Positions 9,267 through 19,540 of a stretch of 64,000 bases of DNA are shown piece after piece. How positions within the stretch are numbered: position 1 is the stretch's first letter; the number at the start of each line of letters is the position of its first letter. This DNA comes from Pedobacter sp. B4-66 (GTDB lineage Bacteria; Bacteroidota; Bacteroidia; Sphingobacteriales; Sphingobacteriaceae), in assembly GCF_018492665.1 (NCBI RefSeq), contig NZ_JAFVME010000001.1:868001-932000 (forward strand), read 5' to 3'. The notes beneath the pieces were generated by a model that saw only the letters and a list, made by a program, of their open reading frames with translations, did no database searches and was not told the origin of the DNA. Made by a program: the position numbers and the translations under genes.

Positions 9267-9505
9267 GAAAAAACACCTTCCAAAAAAACAACATTCCAAT
9301 CAACTTTTTCAAGGTTTTCCACATTTTAGGAAGAAAACTCACTAATTTATAATGCTAGCATAACACCTATACCGAATACCGATTTCATATTTGGTATAGC
9401 AGCCACCACGTTAAGATATGAAAATGACATTAAATTAAGAACATTATTTTAAATAAATCAAAAATAACAGAATTATATTTTTTTTCATTTATTTTCATTA
9501 ACCTA
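9267..9505. other. Intergenic DNA upstream of the ilv-leu promoter
   Basis: No gene seen. It holds one unexplained stem-loop (10 bp with a G-T pair, arms 9367-9376 and 9390-9399) followed by AT-rich DNA up to the ilv promoter. Confidence 0.4.
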
Positions 9506-9536
9506 TTGATAGTTTAACCGCCAAGAGGTAAATTGG
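9506..9536 (+). promoter_or_regulatory. Promoter of the ilv-leu operon
   Basis: TTG at 9506-9508, a spacer of exactly 20 bases, then TAAATTGG at 9529-9536 (seven of eight positions match TAnnTTTG). The expected transcription start lies about 25-30 bases before the leader-peptide ATG at 9570, the right geometry for attenuation. Confidence 0.55.
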
Positions 9537-9569
9537 ATTCTATAAAACAACAAGAAATTAAACAACGAT

Positions 9570-9653
9570 ATGAACCTTTCAATCAACGTCTTATTTACTG
9601 TAATTGTCAATGTAATTCTCCTACTGATTATTCAGAAGGAAAAGGCGCTATAA
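9570..9653 (+). CDS. Branched-chain amino acid leader peptide (27 aa)
   Basis: ATG at 9570 to TAA at 9651-9653 gives 27 residues, 15 of them Ile, Leu or Val, with a dense control block VIVNVILLLII at residues 11-21. That is the hallmark of an ilv/leu leader peptide whose translation senses charged branched-chain tRNAs. Its last codons contain GGCGCT (9644-9649), which pairs with the 5' arm of the terminator downstream. A ribosome that reaches the stop would cover this segment and let the terminator form; one stalled in the control block would leave it free. The product has no other expected function. Confidence 0.8.
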   Translation: MNLSINVLFTVIVNVILLLIIQKEKAL

Positions 9654-9707
9654 AGGAATTTTAATACTTAAAATATACTAGAGCGCCACCACAAGTGGCG
9701 CTTTTTT
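9644..9707 (+). promoter_or_regulatory. Transcription attenuator (antiterminator/terminator) of ilv-leu operon
   Basis: Terminator: AGCGCCAC (9682-9689), loop CACAA, GTGGCGCT (9695-9702), T-run to 9707, ending 40 bases before ilvE. Antiterminator: GGCGCT (9644-9649) pairs with AGCGCC (9682-9687), enclosing a second perfect stem ATTTTAA (9658-9664), loop TAC, TTAAAAT (9668-9674). The two structures share 9682-9687 and exclude each other. No T-box or riboswitch core was recognised. Confidence 0.8.
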
Positions 9708-9747
9708 AATGAAACATCTAAAATACAAAAAACATACCTAACAAAAA

Positions 9748-10638
9748 ATGCAATATTTCAACTCAAATACCATTCTTTACCTAAATGGGCGGTTCGAAAA
9801 AGCAGCCGATGCAAATGCCGATTTGTATGGTCAGTCGTTACACTACGGCTATGCAGTTTTTGAAGGGATAAGAGCCTACGGCACTCACAACGGCACCCGT
9901 ATTTTTAAAGCAAGAGAACATTTCGAAAGATTAAAACGTTCTGCAGAATTAGTACATATTCCATTTACATGGGACATCAACAAATTAATAAAGCAGACTT
10001 ACCGATTATTAGAAATCAACAACTTAAAGGATGCTTATATCCGTCCTTTAATATACTGTCCACCAGCCATGTCATTAGTTGCAGCAAAAGAAGCTTCGAT
10101 CATGATTTGTGTATGGGATTGGGACGCTTACCTTGGACATAAATTGCTTAAAGTTTCAATCTCAAGCTATGAGCGTCCAAACCCTAAGTCCACTCCTATT
10201 GAAGCTAAGGTTAGCGGTAACTATGTTAACTCTATACTAGCTACTACAGAAGCCAAGAGCAAAGGATTTGATGAAGCTTTATTACTTGATATGTATGGTA
10301 ATATTGCCGAAGCTCCGGGCGCTAACATCTTTATCGAAAAAAATGGCAAATTGTATACCCCTCCTCTAGGAAACATTTTGCCAGGAATAACCCGCGCTAC
10401 GGTAATAGAGCTATGCCATATTTTAGATATAGAAATTGTTGAAAAACATTTAACTGTAAAAGATCTGAAACATGCAGATAGTGCATTTTTCTGTGGTACT
10501 GCTACAGAAATTGCAGGAATAGCATCTGTCGACGAATATATATTCCCATTAAAATGGACAGAGAGTGTTGGCGCAACAATACAACGTACCTATAGATCAT
10601 TGGTATTAGAAAAACAGAATTACGAAGTAATCATATAA
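9748..10638 (+). CDS. ilvE: Branched-chain amino acid aminotransferase
   Basis: 296 residues, fold-type IV PLP aminotransferase. The PLP lysine is K154 in EAKVSGNY; the YGYAVFEGIRAY motif near residue 33 and the late phosphate-cup segment are present. It catalyses the last step of Val, Leu and Ile synthesis with glutamate as donor. It is the first structural gene after the attenuator, 95 bases downstream of the leader stop, and is followed by ilvD after 43 bases. Confidence 0.95.
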   Translation: MQYFNSNTILYLNGRFEKAADANADLYGQSLHYGYAVFEGIRAYGTHNGTRIFKAREHFERLKRSAELVHIPFTWDINKLIKQTYRLLEINNLKDAYIRPLIYCPPAMSLVAAKEASIMICVWDWDAYLGHKLLKVSISSYERPNPKSTPIEAKVSGNYVNSILATTEAKSKGFDEALLLDMYGNIAEAPGANIFIEKNGKLYTPPLGNILPGITRATVIELCHILDIEIVEKHLTVKDLKHADSAFFCGTATEIAGIASVDEYIFPLKWTESVGATIQRTYRSLVLEKQNYEVII

Positions 10639-10681
10639 CTATTATAATAAGTAAATAACAAAAAAGACCTAACCACATAAT

Positions 10682-12379
10682 ATGTCACAAACACCAGAAA
10701 TCAATCGCTACAGTAAAACTTTTACACAAGACCCAACACAACCGGCTGCACAAGCAATGTTGTACGGAATTGGTTTAACTAAAGCAGATATGGATAAAGC
10801 TCAGGTTGGTATTGCCAGCATGGGATATGATGGAAACACCTGCAACATGCATTTAAATGATTTAGCCAAAATTGTTAAAGATGGTGTATGGAAAAATGAC
10901 ATGGTCGGTTTAACATTCAGCACTATTGGTGTTAGTGATGGGATGTCAAACGGAACTGAAGGAATGCGTTATTCTTTAGTATCAAGAGATGTTATTGCAG
11001 ATTCAATTGAAACCATTTGTGGTGGACAATACTACGATGGATTAATCACTATACCTGGTTGCGATAAAAACATGCCAGGCTCTATCATGGCAATGGGTCG
11101 TTTAAATCGCCCATCTATCATGGTTTACGGTGGAAGTATCCACTCTGGAAACTACCAGGGAAAAGCGTTAAACATTGTTTCAGCTTTTGAAGCACTGGGA
11201 CAAAAATTAGCTGGTAACTTAGCAGAAGAAGATTTCCAGGGTGTAATCAAAAATGCTTGCCCTGGTGCTGGTGCATGCGGTGGTATGTATACAGCTAACA
11301 CTATGGCTTCTGCTATCGAGGCTTTGGGTATGAGTTTGCCTTATAGCTCTTCTTACCCTGCATTAAGCGAAGAAAAAAGAAATGAATGTTTAGAAGCTGG
11401 TAAAGCCATCAGAGTTTTATTGGAAAGAAACATCCTTCCTTCAGATATCATGACTGATAAAGCATTTCACAATGCTATCGTAACTGTAATGGTTTTAGGT
11501 GGTTCTACAAATGCAGTGTTGCACTTAATTGCAATGGCTAAATCTGTAGGCTTAAACTTACAACTTAGCGATTTCCAAAAAATCAGCGACAGCACTCCTG
11601 TACTTGGCGATTTAAAACCAAGTGGAACTTACCTGATGGAAGATTTACATGAAATTGGTGGTGTACCTGCTGTTTTAAAATATCTGATAAAAGTTGGCTT
11701 AGTTCATGGTGATTGTATCACTGTTACAGGTAAAACCTTAGCAGAGAACGTTGCTGATGCTGTAGATCTTGACTTTGATAAACAAAAAATCATATTCCCT
11801 ATAACTGACCCTATTAAAGAAACCGGACACTTACAAATGCTTTATGGTAACCTTGCAACTAAAGGTTCTGTGGCTAAAATCAGTGGTAAAGAAGGAGAGA
11901 AATTTACCGGCCCAGCCCGTGTATTTGACGGAGAGAAATCCCTGATGGCTGGAATCCAGAGTGGACGCCTGAAAAGTGGAGATGTGGTCGTGATCAGACA
12001 GGTTGGTCCTAAAGGTGCCCCTGGTATGCCTGAGATGCTGAAACCTACTTCATTGATTATTGGTGCAGGCTTAGGTAAAACTGTTGCTTTAATTACAGAT
12101 GGTCGTTTCTCTGGTGGTACTCACGGTTTCGTGGTAGGTCACATCACTCCTGAAGCATGGGATGGCGGAAACATTGCGCTAGTTCATGATGATGACATCA
12201 TTACTATTGATGCAGTAAACAACTCAATAGATGTCCATTTAACTGAAGAGCAATTGGCAACCCGTCGTGCGGTTTGGACACAGTTACCACCGCCCGTCAC
12301 CAAAGGAGTACTCTATAAATACCTTAAACAAGTAAGCAATGCAAGCGAAGGCTGTGTTACAGATGCTTACACTGACTAA
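10682..12379 (+). CDS. ilvD: Dihydroxy-acid dehydratase
   Basis: 565 residues, the usual IlvD/Edd length. Cysteines C54, C127 (PGCDKNMPG) and C199 (CPGAGACGG) match the iron-sulphur ligands of the family. It dehydrates the dihydroxy-acids to 2-oxoisovalerate and 2-oxo-3-methylvalerate, the third common step of Val/Ile synthesis. Placed between ilvE and ilvB with short spacers, in pathway context, which rules out the sugar-acid dehydratase paralogues. Confidence 0.96.
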   Translation: MSQTPEINRYSKTFTQDPTQPAAQAMLYGIGLTKADMDKAQVGIASMGYDGNTCNMHLNDLAKIVKDGVWKNDMVGLTFSTIGVSDGMSNGTEGMRYSLVSRDVIADSIETICGGQYYDGLITIPGCDKNMPGSIMAMGRLNRPSIMVYGGSIHSGNYQGKALNIVSAFEALGQKLAGNLAEEDFQGVIKNACPGAGACGGMYTANTMASAIEALGMSLPYSSSYPALSEEKRNECLEAGKAIRVLLERNILPSDIMTDKAFHNAIVTVMVLGGSTNAVLHLIAMAKSVGLNLQLSDFQKISDSTPVLGDLKPSGTYLMEDLHEIGGVPAVLKYLIKVGLVHGDCITVTGKTLAENVADAVDLDFDKQKIIFPITDPIKETGHLQMLYGNLATKGSVAKISGKEGEKFTGPARVFDGEKSLMAGIQSGRLKSGDVVVIRQVGPKGAPGMPEMLKPTSLIIGAGLGKTVALITDGRFSGGTHGFVVGHITPEAWDGGNIALVHDDDIITIDAVNNSIDVHLTEEQLATRRAVWTQLPPPVTKGVLYKYLKQVSNASEGCVTDAYTD

Positions 12380-12413
12380 TTAATTAGAAACCCCTATACC
12401 TAAATATACAACA

Positions 12414-14153
12414 ATGGATACAGCACACGAGGAAGCAACAACCTTAACAGAACCTAAAAAAACAACTACTGTTTCAGGCTCTGTAGCTTTATTGGAAGGT
12501 TTAATAGCCGAAGGTACCGATACTATTTTTGGTTACCCGGGCGGAGCCATCATGCCTATTTATGATGCGCTATACGATTACAAAGAAAAACTACAACATA
12601 TTTTAGTACGCCATGAGCAAGGCGGCACACATGCCGGCCAAGGTTATGCACGTACTTCAGGTAAAGTCGGCGTTGTTTTTGCAACCAGCGGTCCTGGCGC
12701 AACCAATCTGGTAACAGGTTTGGCTGATGCTCAGATAGACAGCACCCCTATGGTTTGCATCACAGGTCAGGTTTTTGCGCACCTTTTAGGTACTGATGCG
12801 TTTCAGGAAACTGATGTAATTAACATCACTACTCCAGTAACAAAATGGAACTATCAGGTAACTGATGCCAATGAAATCCCTAGTGTACTTGCAAAAGCTT
12901 TTTACATTGCACGTAGCGGTAGACCAGGTCCTGTTTTAATTGACATCACCAAAAATGCGCAGTTACAAATGTTCGAATATGAAGGATACACTCCTTGCGA
13001 ACATATCCGTAGCTACCGCCCAAAACCTTTAATCAGAAAAGAATATATTGAGCAGGCAGCAGCGTTAATTAACAGCGCAAAAAAACCTTTCATCTTATTC
13101 GGACAAGGTGTATTATTAGGTAATGCAGAGCAAGAGTTTAAAGCTTTTGTAGAGAAAACAGGTATTCCTGCGGCATGGACAATATTAGGTGCAGGTGCTA
13201 TCCCTACAGATCACCCATTAAACGTTGGTATGCTTGGTATGCATGGTAACTATGGCCCTAACGTACAAACCAACTCTTGCGATGTTTTAATTGCAATAGG
13301 AATGCGTTTTGATGACCGTGTTACCGGCCGCTTAGATAAATATGCAAAACAGGCTAAAGTTATCCATTTGGATATCGACCCTGCCGAAATTGATAAAAAC
13401 GTAAAAGCAGACGTTCCGGTTTGGGGCGATTGTAAAGAAACGTTACCGTTATTAACTGCACTAGCTGAGCAGAAAGAACACACTGAATGGGTAGAAGAAT
13501 TCAGAGCCTATGATAAAACTGAGCAAGAAACTGTCATACAAAAAGAACTAAACCCTGAAACTGGTGAACTTACCATGGGCGAGGTTATCAATAAATTAAA
13601 TGAGTTAACCAAAGGTGACGCTGTTATTGTTACCGATGTTGGTCAACATCAAATGATTGCTTGTCGTTATGCTAAGTTTAACAAAACCAGAAGTAACATC
13701 ACTAGCGGTGGCTTAGGTACTATGGGCTTTGGCTTACCAGCTGCAATTGGGGCTAAGTTTGGTGCTCCGGATCGTACAGTAGTTGCCATTATTGGTGATG
13801 GAGGTTTCCAAATGACTTGTCAGGAATTAGGAACCATTATGCAAAGTGGCATCGATGTTAAAATCATGATTTTGAACAACAGATTCTTAGGAATGGTTCG
13901 TCAGTGGCAGCAATTGTTCCACGAAAAACGTTACTCTTTTGTTGACATAACCAGTCCTGATTTTGTAAAACTTGCTGATTCATATTACATCGCAGGTAAA
14001 AAAGTTTCAGAGCGTGAAGACCTTGGTGCAGCAATAGACGAAATGTTGAACCACAAAGGTTCTTACCTTTTAGAGGTAATGGTTGCCAAAGAACACAACG
14101 TGTTCCCAATGGTTCCACAAGGAAGTAGTGTAAGCGAAATCAGACTTAAATAA
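12414..14153 (+). CDS. ilvB: Acetolactate synthase, catalytic (large) subunit
   Basis: 579 residues with the three ThDP-enzyme domains. The catalytic glutamate is E68 in VRHEQGG, the ThDP/Mg motif begins GDGGFQM near residue 461, and the middle FAD-type domain is present. It joins two pyruvates, or pyruvate and 2-oxobutanoate, in the first common step of Val/Leu and Ile synthesis. A 20-residue Thr-rich N-terminal tail precedes the first domain. ilvN follows after 9 bases, as expected for a stoichiometric holoenzyme. Confidence 0.97.
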   Translation: MDTAHEEATTLTEPKKTTTVSGSVALLEGLIAEGTDTIFGYPGGAIMPIYDALYDYKEKLQHILVRHEQGGTHAGQGYARTSGKVGVVFATSGPGATNLVTGLADAQIDSTPMVCITGQVFAHLLGTDAFQETDVINITTPVTKWNYQVTDANEIPSVLAKAFYIARSGRPGPVLIDITKNAQLQMFEYEGYTPCEHIRSYRPKPLIRKEYIEQAAALINSAKKPFILFGQGVLLGNAEQEFKAFVEKTGIPAAWTILGAGAIPTDHPLNVGMLGMHGNYGPNVQTNSCDVLIAIGMRFDDRVTGRLDKYAKQAKVIHLDIDPAEIDKNVKADVPVWGDCKETLPLLTALAEQKEHTEWVEEFRAYDKTEQETVIQKELNPETGELTMGEVINKLNELTKGDAVIVTDVGQHQMIACRYAKFNKTRSNITSGGLGTMGFGLPAAIGAKFGAPDRTVVAIIGDGGFQMTCQELGTIMQSGIDVKIMILNNRFLGMVRQWQQLFHEKRYSFVDITSPDFVKLADSYYIAGKKVSEREDLGAAIDEMLNHKGSYLLEVMVAKEHNVFPMVPQGSSVSEIRLK

Positions 14154-14162
14154 TTAAAGATC

Positions 14163-14780
14163 ATGAGCAATTCCAACGACATAGAAATAACCGGAAAACA
14201 GGAATTTACGATTACTGCATATACCGAAAATAGAATCGGCATACTTAACCGTATAGCCATCATCTTCTCAAGAAGAAAAATTAACATTGAAAGCTTAAAC
14301 ACCTCTCCTTCAGAAATTGAACACATTCACCGTTTCAATATTCTGATTCATGAAACTGAAGAGGTTGTTCGCAAGCTTGCCCGTCAGATAGAGAAACAAG
14401 TTGAGGTATTGAAAGTATATTACAATACCAACGAGGATATCATCTGGCAAGAACTGGCATTATATAAAGTGCCTACTGATACCATCGCAGAGAAAGTATC
14501 AGTAGAGCGTTTACTTCGCGAAAATGGCGCAAGAGCAGTAGTGATCCGTAAAGATTATACTGTTTTTGAAACTACCGGACACAGAGAAGAAACCGATAAA
14601 CTAATAGAGGTTTTACAGCCTTACGGTTTAATTGAGTTTGTTAGAAGTGCAAGAGTAGCGATCATTAAAGATAGCGATGGCTTTAACCGCAAACTTAGAG
14701 AGTTTGAGCGTAGAGAACCGGGAGAGGATGTGATTGAAAATGAATTCCTTGATAAAGAGAAAAACGTATTTAGCATGTAA
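14163..14780 (+). CDS. ilvN: Acetolactate synthase, regulatory (small) subunit
   Basis: 205 residues: an N-terminal ACT domain (TITAYTENRIGILNRIAIIF, residues 14-85) and a C-terminal regulatory half. It stimulates IlvB and gives valine feedback inhibition. The length is close to the 160-200 residues normal for IlvH/IlvN, with a short charged extension at the end. It directly follows ilvB in the operon. Confidence 0.94.
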   Translation: MSNSNDIEITGKQEFTITAYTENRIGILNRIAIIFSRRKINIESLNTSPSEIEHIHRFNILIHETEEVVRKLARQIEKQVEVLKVYYNTNEDIIWQELALYKVPTDTIAEKVSVERLLRENGARAVVIRKDYTVFETTGHREETDKLIEVLQPYGLIEFVRSARVAIIKDSDGFNRKLREFERREPGEDVIENEFLDKEKNVFSM

Positions 14781-14816
14781 TTCGCTAAAAGCGAATCAAC
14801 ATTATAGAACTATAAG

Positions 14817-15284
14817 ATGGAGAATTACCTTTTTGCAACGATAAGACAAACAAGAAAAAACTTTATTGAGTTGATCGAAACATCAACAATTGAAGAATTA
14901 AATGAGGTACCTGCAGGTTTTAACAACAATATGATCTGGAATTTCGGACATATAATAGTAAGTCAGCAATTGCTTTGCTATAAGCTGGCCGGGCTTACCC
15001 CTACTATCGACCCTCAGTATATCTTGTCTTACCAAAAAGGAACAAAACCAGAAAAGTTCATTGAAGCTGAAGAAATAAATGATTTAAAAAAACTGATGCT
15101 CAGTACTATTGATGACCTGGCTAAGGATTTACGCAATAATGTTTTCGTAACTTACCATGCATTTACTACCAGTTATGGCGTAGAATTAAACAGTACAATT
15201 GAAGCAATTCAGTTTTTCCCGATACATGATGCCTTTCATTTTGGCTGTGCATCATCAATTAAAAAAGCAATAAATAATAAGTAA
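14817..15284 (+). CDS. DinB-superfamily protein embedded in the ilv operon
   Basis: 155 residues, predicted four-helix bundle. H45 (WNFGHI), H137 and H141 (IHDAFHFG) are placed like the metal-binding histidine triad of the DinB/YfiT superfamily. Members are metal-dependent thiol transferases or have unknown roles. The gene lies between ilvN and ilvC, 36 bases after one and 32 before the other, in the same direction, so it is transcribed with them. No enzyme step of the pathway is missing that it would fill; its job here is unknown. Confidence 0.8.
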   Translation: MENYLFATIRQTRKNFIELIETSTIEELNEVPAGFNNNMIWNFGHIIVSQQLLCYKLAGLTPTIDPQYILSYQKGTKPEKFIEAEEINDLKKLMLSTIDDLAKDLRNNVFVTYHAFTTSYGVELNSTIEAIQFFPIHDAFHFGCASSIKKAINNK

Positions 15285-15316
15285 ATAAGAACCTTAAAAA
15301 CAAAACCAATAAAACG

Positions 15317-16798
15317 ATGTCAAATTATTTTAACACATTACCTCTTAGAGAAAAATTAAACCAATTAGGTGTTTGCGATTTCATGGACAGTTCAGAATTT
15401 CTTGATGGCGTAAATGCACTAAAAGGAAAAAAACTGGTAATTGTAGGTTGTGGTGCACAAGGCCTTAACCAAGGTTTAAATTTAAGAGATAGTGGTTTAA
15501 ATGTTGCCTATACTTTAAGAAAAGAAGCTATCGAAGGCAAAAGAGATTCATGGAAAAATGCTACAGAAAACAACTTTACTGTTGGCACTTACGAAGAATT
15601 AATTCCTACAGCTGATGTAGTTATCAACCTTACTCCTGATAAACAACATACTGCCGTTGTAAACGCAGTTATGCCGTTAATGAAACAAGGTGCTACTTTA
15701 TTGTACTCACACGGTTTCAACATTGTGGAAGAAGGAATGCAGATCCGTAAAGACATTACGGTTATCATGGTAGCTCCAAAATGCCCTGGAAGTGAAGTAA
15801 GAGCAGAATATGTAAGAGGTTTTGGTGTACCTACCCTAATCGCTGTACACCCTGAGAATGATCCTGAAGGAAAAGGTTTAGCGCAAGCTAAAGCTTACTG
15901 TGTTGGAACCGGTGGCCACAGAGCTGGTGTTTTAAAATCATCTTTTGTTGCTGAAGTAAAATCAGATTTAATGGGTGAGCAAACTATCCTTTGTGGTTTG
16001 TTACAAACTGGTTCAATCCTTTCATTTGATAAAATGGTTGAAAAAGGAATCGATGCTGGTTACGCTTCTAAACTTGTTCAATACGGTGTTGAAGTAATTA
16101 CTGAAGCATTAAAGCATGGTGGTGTATCTGGTATGATGGACAGATTAAGCAATGTAGCTAAAGTTAAAGCTTTTGAAATCTCAGAAGAATTAAAAGACAT
16201 TATGCGTCCTTTATTCCAAAAACATCAGGATGACATCATGAGCGGTGAATTTAGTCGCACAATGATGGAAGACTGGGCTGCTGGTGATAAAAACCTATTA
16301 GCATGGCGTGCAGCTACTGGCGAAACTGCTTTTGAAAAAACTCCTGCCGGTGATGTTAAAATTGGTGAGCAAGAATATTTTGATAACTATACTTTAATGG
16401 TTGCTTTTGTTAGAGCAGGTGTTGAGTTGGCTTTCGAAACTATGGTACAAGCTGGTATTAAACCAGAATCTGCTTACTACGAGTCATTACACGAAACTCC
16501 ACTTATTGCAAATACAATTGCACGTAAAAAGTTGTTCGAAATGAACCGCGTTATTTCTGATACTGCTGAATACGGTTGTTACTTATTTGATTACGCTTGT
16601 AAACCATTATTAGCAGATTTCATGACTAAAGTAGATACTGACTTAGTTGGTAAAAACTTTAACGAAGGTAAAGATGGTTCAGTTGATAACAGAACACTAA
16701 TTGCTATCAATGAAGTTCTTCGTTCTCATGAAGTAGAAGTAGTTGGCGCTAGATTAAGAAAAGCGATGACTGCAATGAAATCGATCAAAACAGCATAA
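15317..16798 (+). CDS. ilvC: Ketol-acid reductoisomerase, class II
   Basis: 493 residues, matching the long class II form. Rossmann motif G44-CGAQG49, then two knotted C-terminal helical domains with the acidic Mg2+ ligands. It performs the alkyl shift and NADPH-dependent reduction of acetolactate or acetohydroxybutyrate, the second common step. Coding sequence is rich in optimal-looking codons, like its neighbours. A 12-bp hairpin follows its stop. Confidence 0.96.
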   Translation: MSNYFNTLPLREKLNQLGVCDFMDSSEFLDGVNALKGKKLVIVGCGAQGLNQGLNLRDSGLNVAYTLRKEAIEGKRDSWKNATENNFTVGTYEELIPTADVVINLTPDKQHTAVVNAVMPLMKQGATLLYSHGFNIVEEGMQIRKDITVIMVAPKCPGSEVRAEYVRGFGVPTLIAVHPENDPEGKGLAQAKAYCVGTGGHRAGVLKSSFVAEVKSDLMGEQTILCGLLQTGSILSFDKMVEKGIDAGYASKLVQYGVEVITEALKHGGVSGMMDRLSNVAKVKAFEISEELKDIMRPLFQKHQDDIMSGEFSRTMMEDWAAGDKNLLAWRAATGETAFEKTPAGDVKIGEQEYFDNYTLMVAFVRAGVELAFETMVQAGIKPESAYYESLHETPLIANTIARKKLFEMNRVISDTAEYGCYLFDYACKPLLADFMTKVDTDLVGKNFNEGKDGSVDNRTLIAINEVLRSHEVEVVGARLRKAMTAMKSIKTA

Positions 16799-16808
16799 CA
16801 ATAAAGTA

Positions 16809-16835
16809 AAGCAGCTGTATCTGATACAGCTGCTT
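16809..16835 (+). repeat. Intercistronic hairpin after ilvC
   Basis: Perfect 12-bp stem (16809-16820 with 16824-16835) with a 3-base loop. No T-run follows, so it is unlikely to terminate fully; it may protect the 3' end of ilvC mRNA or lower downstream expression. Confidence 0.55.
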
Positions 16836-16849
16836 ACAAAAACAATATA

Positions 16850-18325
16850 ATGTCAAAACCCGTCGTCCATATCACCAACCTAAATTTAAAGTACCGGAAC
16901 AAACCTGTGTTGCAGGATTTGAACTGGACTATAAATGCTAATGAAAATTGGTTGGTATGCGGAACAAGCGGAAGTGGCAAAACCTCATTAGCAAAAGCTA
17001 TTGCTAGAATAGGCCATAGTTACAGCAATATTGAAACTAGTTTTAATGCTCAAAGCAGCTTACCTGCATTAGCCTACTACGTGGCTAATTGGTTTCAATT
17101 TAAAGACTTAGAAGGTCAGTCTAATTTCTACTATCAACAGCGTTACAATAAGCAGTCTACAGAAACTACAGCCACAGTAAAGGCTGAATTGGAAAGTTTC
17201 GGCAAAAAACATGCACTTCAATTTAATGAAGTAGACAGAGTTTTAGCCGCATTAGGTTTTTCTGAATTGAAAAACTCAACACTTATCCAGTTATCCAGCG
17301 GAGAACATAAGAAATTACAATTGGTTAAGGCCTTATGGTTAAAGCCGCAATTGTTAATCCTAGATCTTCCGTATAACGGGTTGGATGTACTTTCACGTAA
17401 AAACTTAAACCTTTTACTTGAAGAAATTTCTGAAGCTGGTTCACAGTTGATTTTAATCAGCAATGAAACCGAATTGCCATCATGCATCAATCGCATTGCG
17501 ACTATTGAAGAAGGCAAGCTAGTAGAAATTTCTGCTGATGAACGTAGCTGGAATGATATAGAAACCTTCGACAAGCAGGTTCCTACATTTTTGAGTGAAG
17601 CAGTTGTTAATGCTTCTTCAGAGGAGATCATTAAAATGATCAATGTAAATATCAGCTATGGCGAAAAACAGGTATTAAAAGATATCAACTGGGAAGTTAA
17701 AGCAGGTGAAAAGTGGGTGTTACATGGTCATAATGGCTCTGGAAAATCAACCCTGTTAAGTTTAATCTGTGGCGATCACCCTCAGGCTTACGCTAATGAT
17801 TTTCATTTATTTGGAAACAAAAGAGGAAGCGGAGAAAGTATCTGGGAGATTAAAGAACGAATAGGTTTAATATCACCAGAATTACATTGGTATTTTGATC
17901 CTTCGGCAACTGTTTGGCAAAGTATTGTTTCAGGATTTTATGATAGCTCAGGCTTATTCTGCGATCCGGGATATTCAAAAAAAGCACAGACTGATGAATT
18001 AATTCATTATTTCGGGCTTGATGAATACAAAAACACCTTGATGAATGAACTTCCTCTTGGCAAACAAAGATTGGCATTATTGGCCCGTACCATTGTAAAA
18101 AATCCGGAGCTACTGATACTTGATGAACCTTGCCAGGGACTAGATCAACAACAAACATTGCATTTTAACAAACTGGTTGATGAATTGTGCAAAAACGGAA
18201 CAACACTAATATATGTTGGCCATTTTGAATCACAAATACCGGGCTGTATTGAGAAAAGAATTTTATTAGAGAACGGTGAGGTAAACTCCGTTGAAATATT
18301 GCACAAGAAACCTATACTAACTTAA
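16850..18325 (+). CDS. Tandem ABC ATPase without membrane domain (ModF/PhrA-like)
   Basis: 491 residues with two ABC nucleotide-binding domains joined by a short linker (about 35 residues). NBD1: Walker A at 38-45, signature LSSGE at 148-152, but Walker B is ILDLP, so the catalytic Glu is L173. NBD2: Walker A at 292-300, Walker B ILDEP with E426, but the signature is LPLGK at 401-405. One composite site is thus canonical and the other degenerate. There is no transmembrane segment and no ABC-F-type long linker, which fits the ModF/PhrA group of unknown function. It sits between ilvC and leuA (10 bases before leuA), so it is part of the operon; no permease is nearby. Confidence 0.85.
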   Translation: MSKPVVHITNLNLKYRNKPVLQDLNWTINANENWLVCGTSGSGKTSLAKAIARIGHSYSNIETSFNAQSSLPALAYYVANWFQFKDLEGQSNFYYQQRYNKQSTETTATVKAELESFGKKHALQFNEVDRVLAALGFSELKNSTLIQLSSGEHKKLQLVKALWLKPQLLILDLPYNGLDVLSRKNLNLLLEEISEAGSQLILISNETELPSCINRIATIEEGKLVEISADERSWNDIETFDKQVPTFLSEAVVNASSEEIIKMINVNISYGEKQVLKDINWEVKAGEKWVLHGHNGSGKSTLLSLICGDHPQAYANDFHLFGNKRGSGESIWEIKERIGLISPELHWYFDPSATVWQSIVSGFYDSSGLFCDPGYSKKAQTDELIHYFGLDEYKNTLMNELPLGKQRLALLARTIVKNPELLILDEPCQGLDQQQTLHFNKLVDELCKNGTTLIYVGHFESQIPGCIEKRILLENGEVNSVEILHKKPILT

Positions 18326-18335
18326 AAAGAAAATT

Positions 18336-19499
18336 ATGTTACACGATCCAAATAGAGTTTATGTGTTTGACACCACGTTGCGTGATGGTGAACAAGTGCC
18401 GGGTTGCCAATTAACAACCCCAGAGAAAATAGAAATTGCTAAGGAATTGGAAGCTCTTGGCGTGGATATTATTGAAGCAGGTTTTCCTATTTCAAGTCCA
18501 GGTGATTTCCAAAGTGTGGTAGAGCTTTCTAAAGCTGTATCTGAGCCTATCATTTGTGCACTTACACGTGCAAATAAAGGCGATATCGATTCTGCAGTTG
18601 CTGCATTGAAATATGCAAAACGTCCGCGAATCCATACAGGTATTGGCTCGTCTGATATGCACATTAAACATAAATTTAACAGTACAAGAGAAGATATCTT
18701 AGCTCGTGCTGTTGAAGCTGTTAAATATGCCAAACAATTTGTAGAGGATATCGAATTCTATGCAGAAGATGCTGGTCGTGCAGATGAACGTTTCCTTGCC
18801 CAAATGGTAGAAGCTGTTATTGCAGCCGGTGCTACTGTGGTAAACATACCTGATACAAATGGTTATTGCTTACCTGATCAATACGGAAGCAAAATCAAGT
18901 TTTTGAAAGAGAACGTAAAAAACATTGACAATGCCATCATTTCTGTGCATTGCCACAATGATTTAGGTTTAGCTACAGCAAATTCAATTGCTGGTTTACA
19001 AAACGGTGCCCGTCAAATTGAAGGTACTATTAACGGTATTGGCGAGCGCGCAGGTAATACCTCTATTGAAGAGGTCGTCATGATTTTAAAGACACACCAG
19101 GTACTAGGTTTGCATACCAATATCAACACTAAAAACTTTTATGAGTTGAGCCGCATGGTAAGTTCACAAATGCGTATGCCGGTACAACCAAATAAAGCAA
19201 TTGTTGGTAGCAATGCATTTGCACACAGTTCAGGTATTCACCAGGATGGTTTCTTAAAAAACCGCGAAAACTACGAAATTATACGCCCTGAAGATGTTGG
19301 TTTCCCTGATGCAAGTATTGTACTTACCGCACGTAGTGGCAGACATGCTTTAAAGTTCCATTTGGAACGTTTAGGGTTTAACTTAAGCAAAGAGGAATTG
19401 AGCGACGCTTACCATCGCTTCCTTACAGTGGCAGACAGTAAATTAGATATTAATGATGAAGATCTTTTGTCGATGATGGGCAAGCAACAATTGGCTTAA
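18336..19499 (+). CDS. leuA: 2-isopropylmalate synthase, short form without regulatory domain
   Basis: 387 residues. TIM-barrel motif DTTLRDGEQ at 12-20 and the metal-binding HCHND motif are present, followed by the helical subdomain, but the C-terminal LeuA allosteric domain (about 120 residues) is absent. It condenses acetyl-CoA with 2-oxoisovalerate, the committed step to leucine. A homologue with the regulatory domain lies 2.2 kb downstream, so feedback control may fall to that protein. Neighbouring leuCDB support the leucine assignment; homocitrate or re-citrate synthase is less likely here. Confidence 0.9.
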   Translation: MLHDPNRVYVFDTTLRDGEQVPGCQLTTPEKIEIAKELEALGVDIIEAGFPISSPGDFQSVVELSKAVSEPIICALTRANKGDIDSAVAALKYAKRPRIHTGIGSSDMHIKHKFNSTREDILARAVEAVKYAKQFVEDIEFYAEDAGRADERFLAQMVEAVIAAGATVVNIPDTNGYCLPDQYGSKIKFLKENVKNIDNAIISVHCHNDLGLATANSIAGLQNGARQIEGTINGIGERAGNTSIEEVVMILKTHQVLGLHTNINTKNFYELSRMVSSQMRMPVQPNKAIVGSNAFAHSSGIHQDGFLKNRENYEIIRPEDVGFPDASIVLTARSGRHALKFHLERLGFNLSKEELSDAYHRFLTVADSKLDINDEDLLSMMGKQQLA

Positions 19500-19540
19500 C
19501 CCCTATTCACAAAAGGAATTCACAATAAAAAAGAAAAAAA

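Noticed and set aside
9508..9747. T-box or riboswitch upstream of ilvE
   Set aside because: No T-box bulge or specifier-loop core was found, and the leader peptide with competing stems explains the region.
16850..18325. ABC-F translation factor
   Set aside because: The linker between the two ATPase domains is short and lacks the ABC-F helical arm; NBD motifs are asymmetric.
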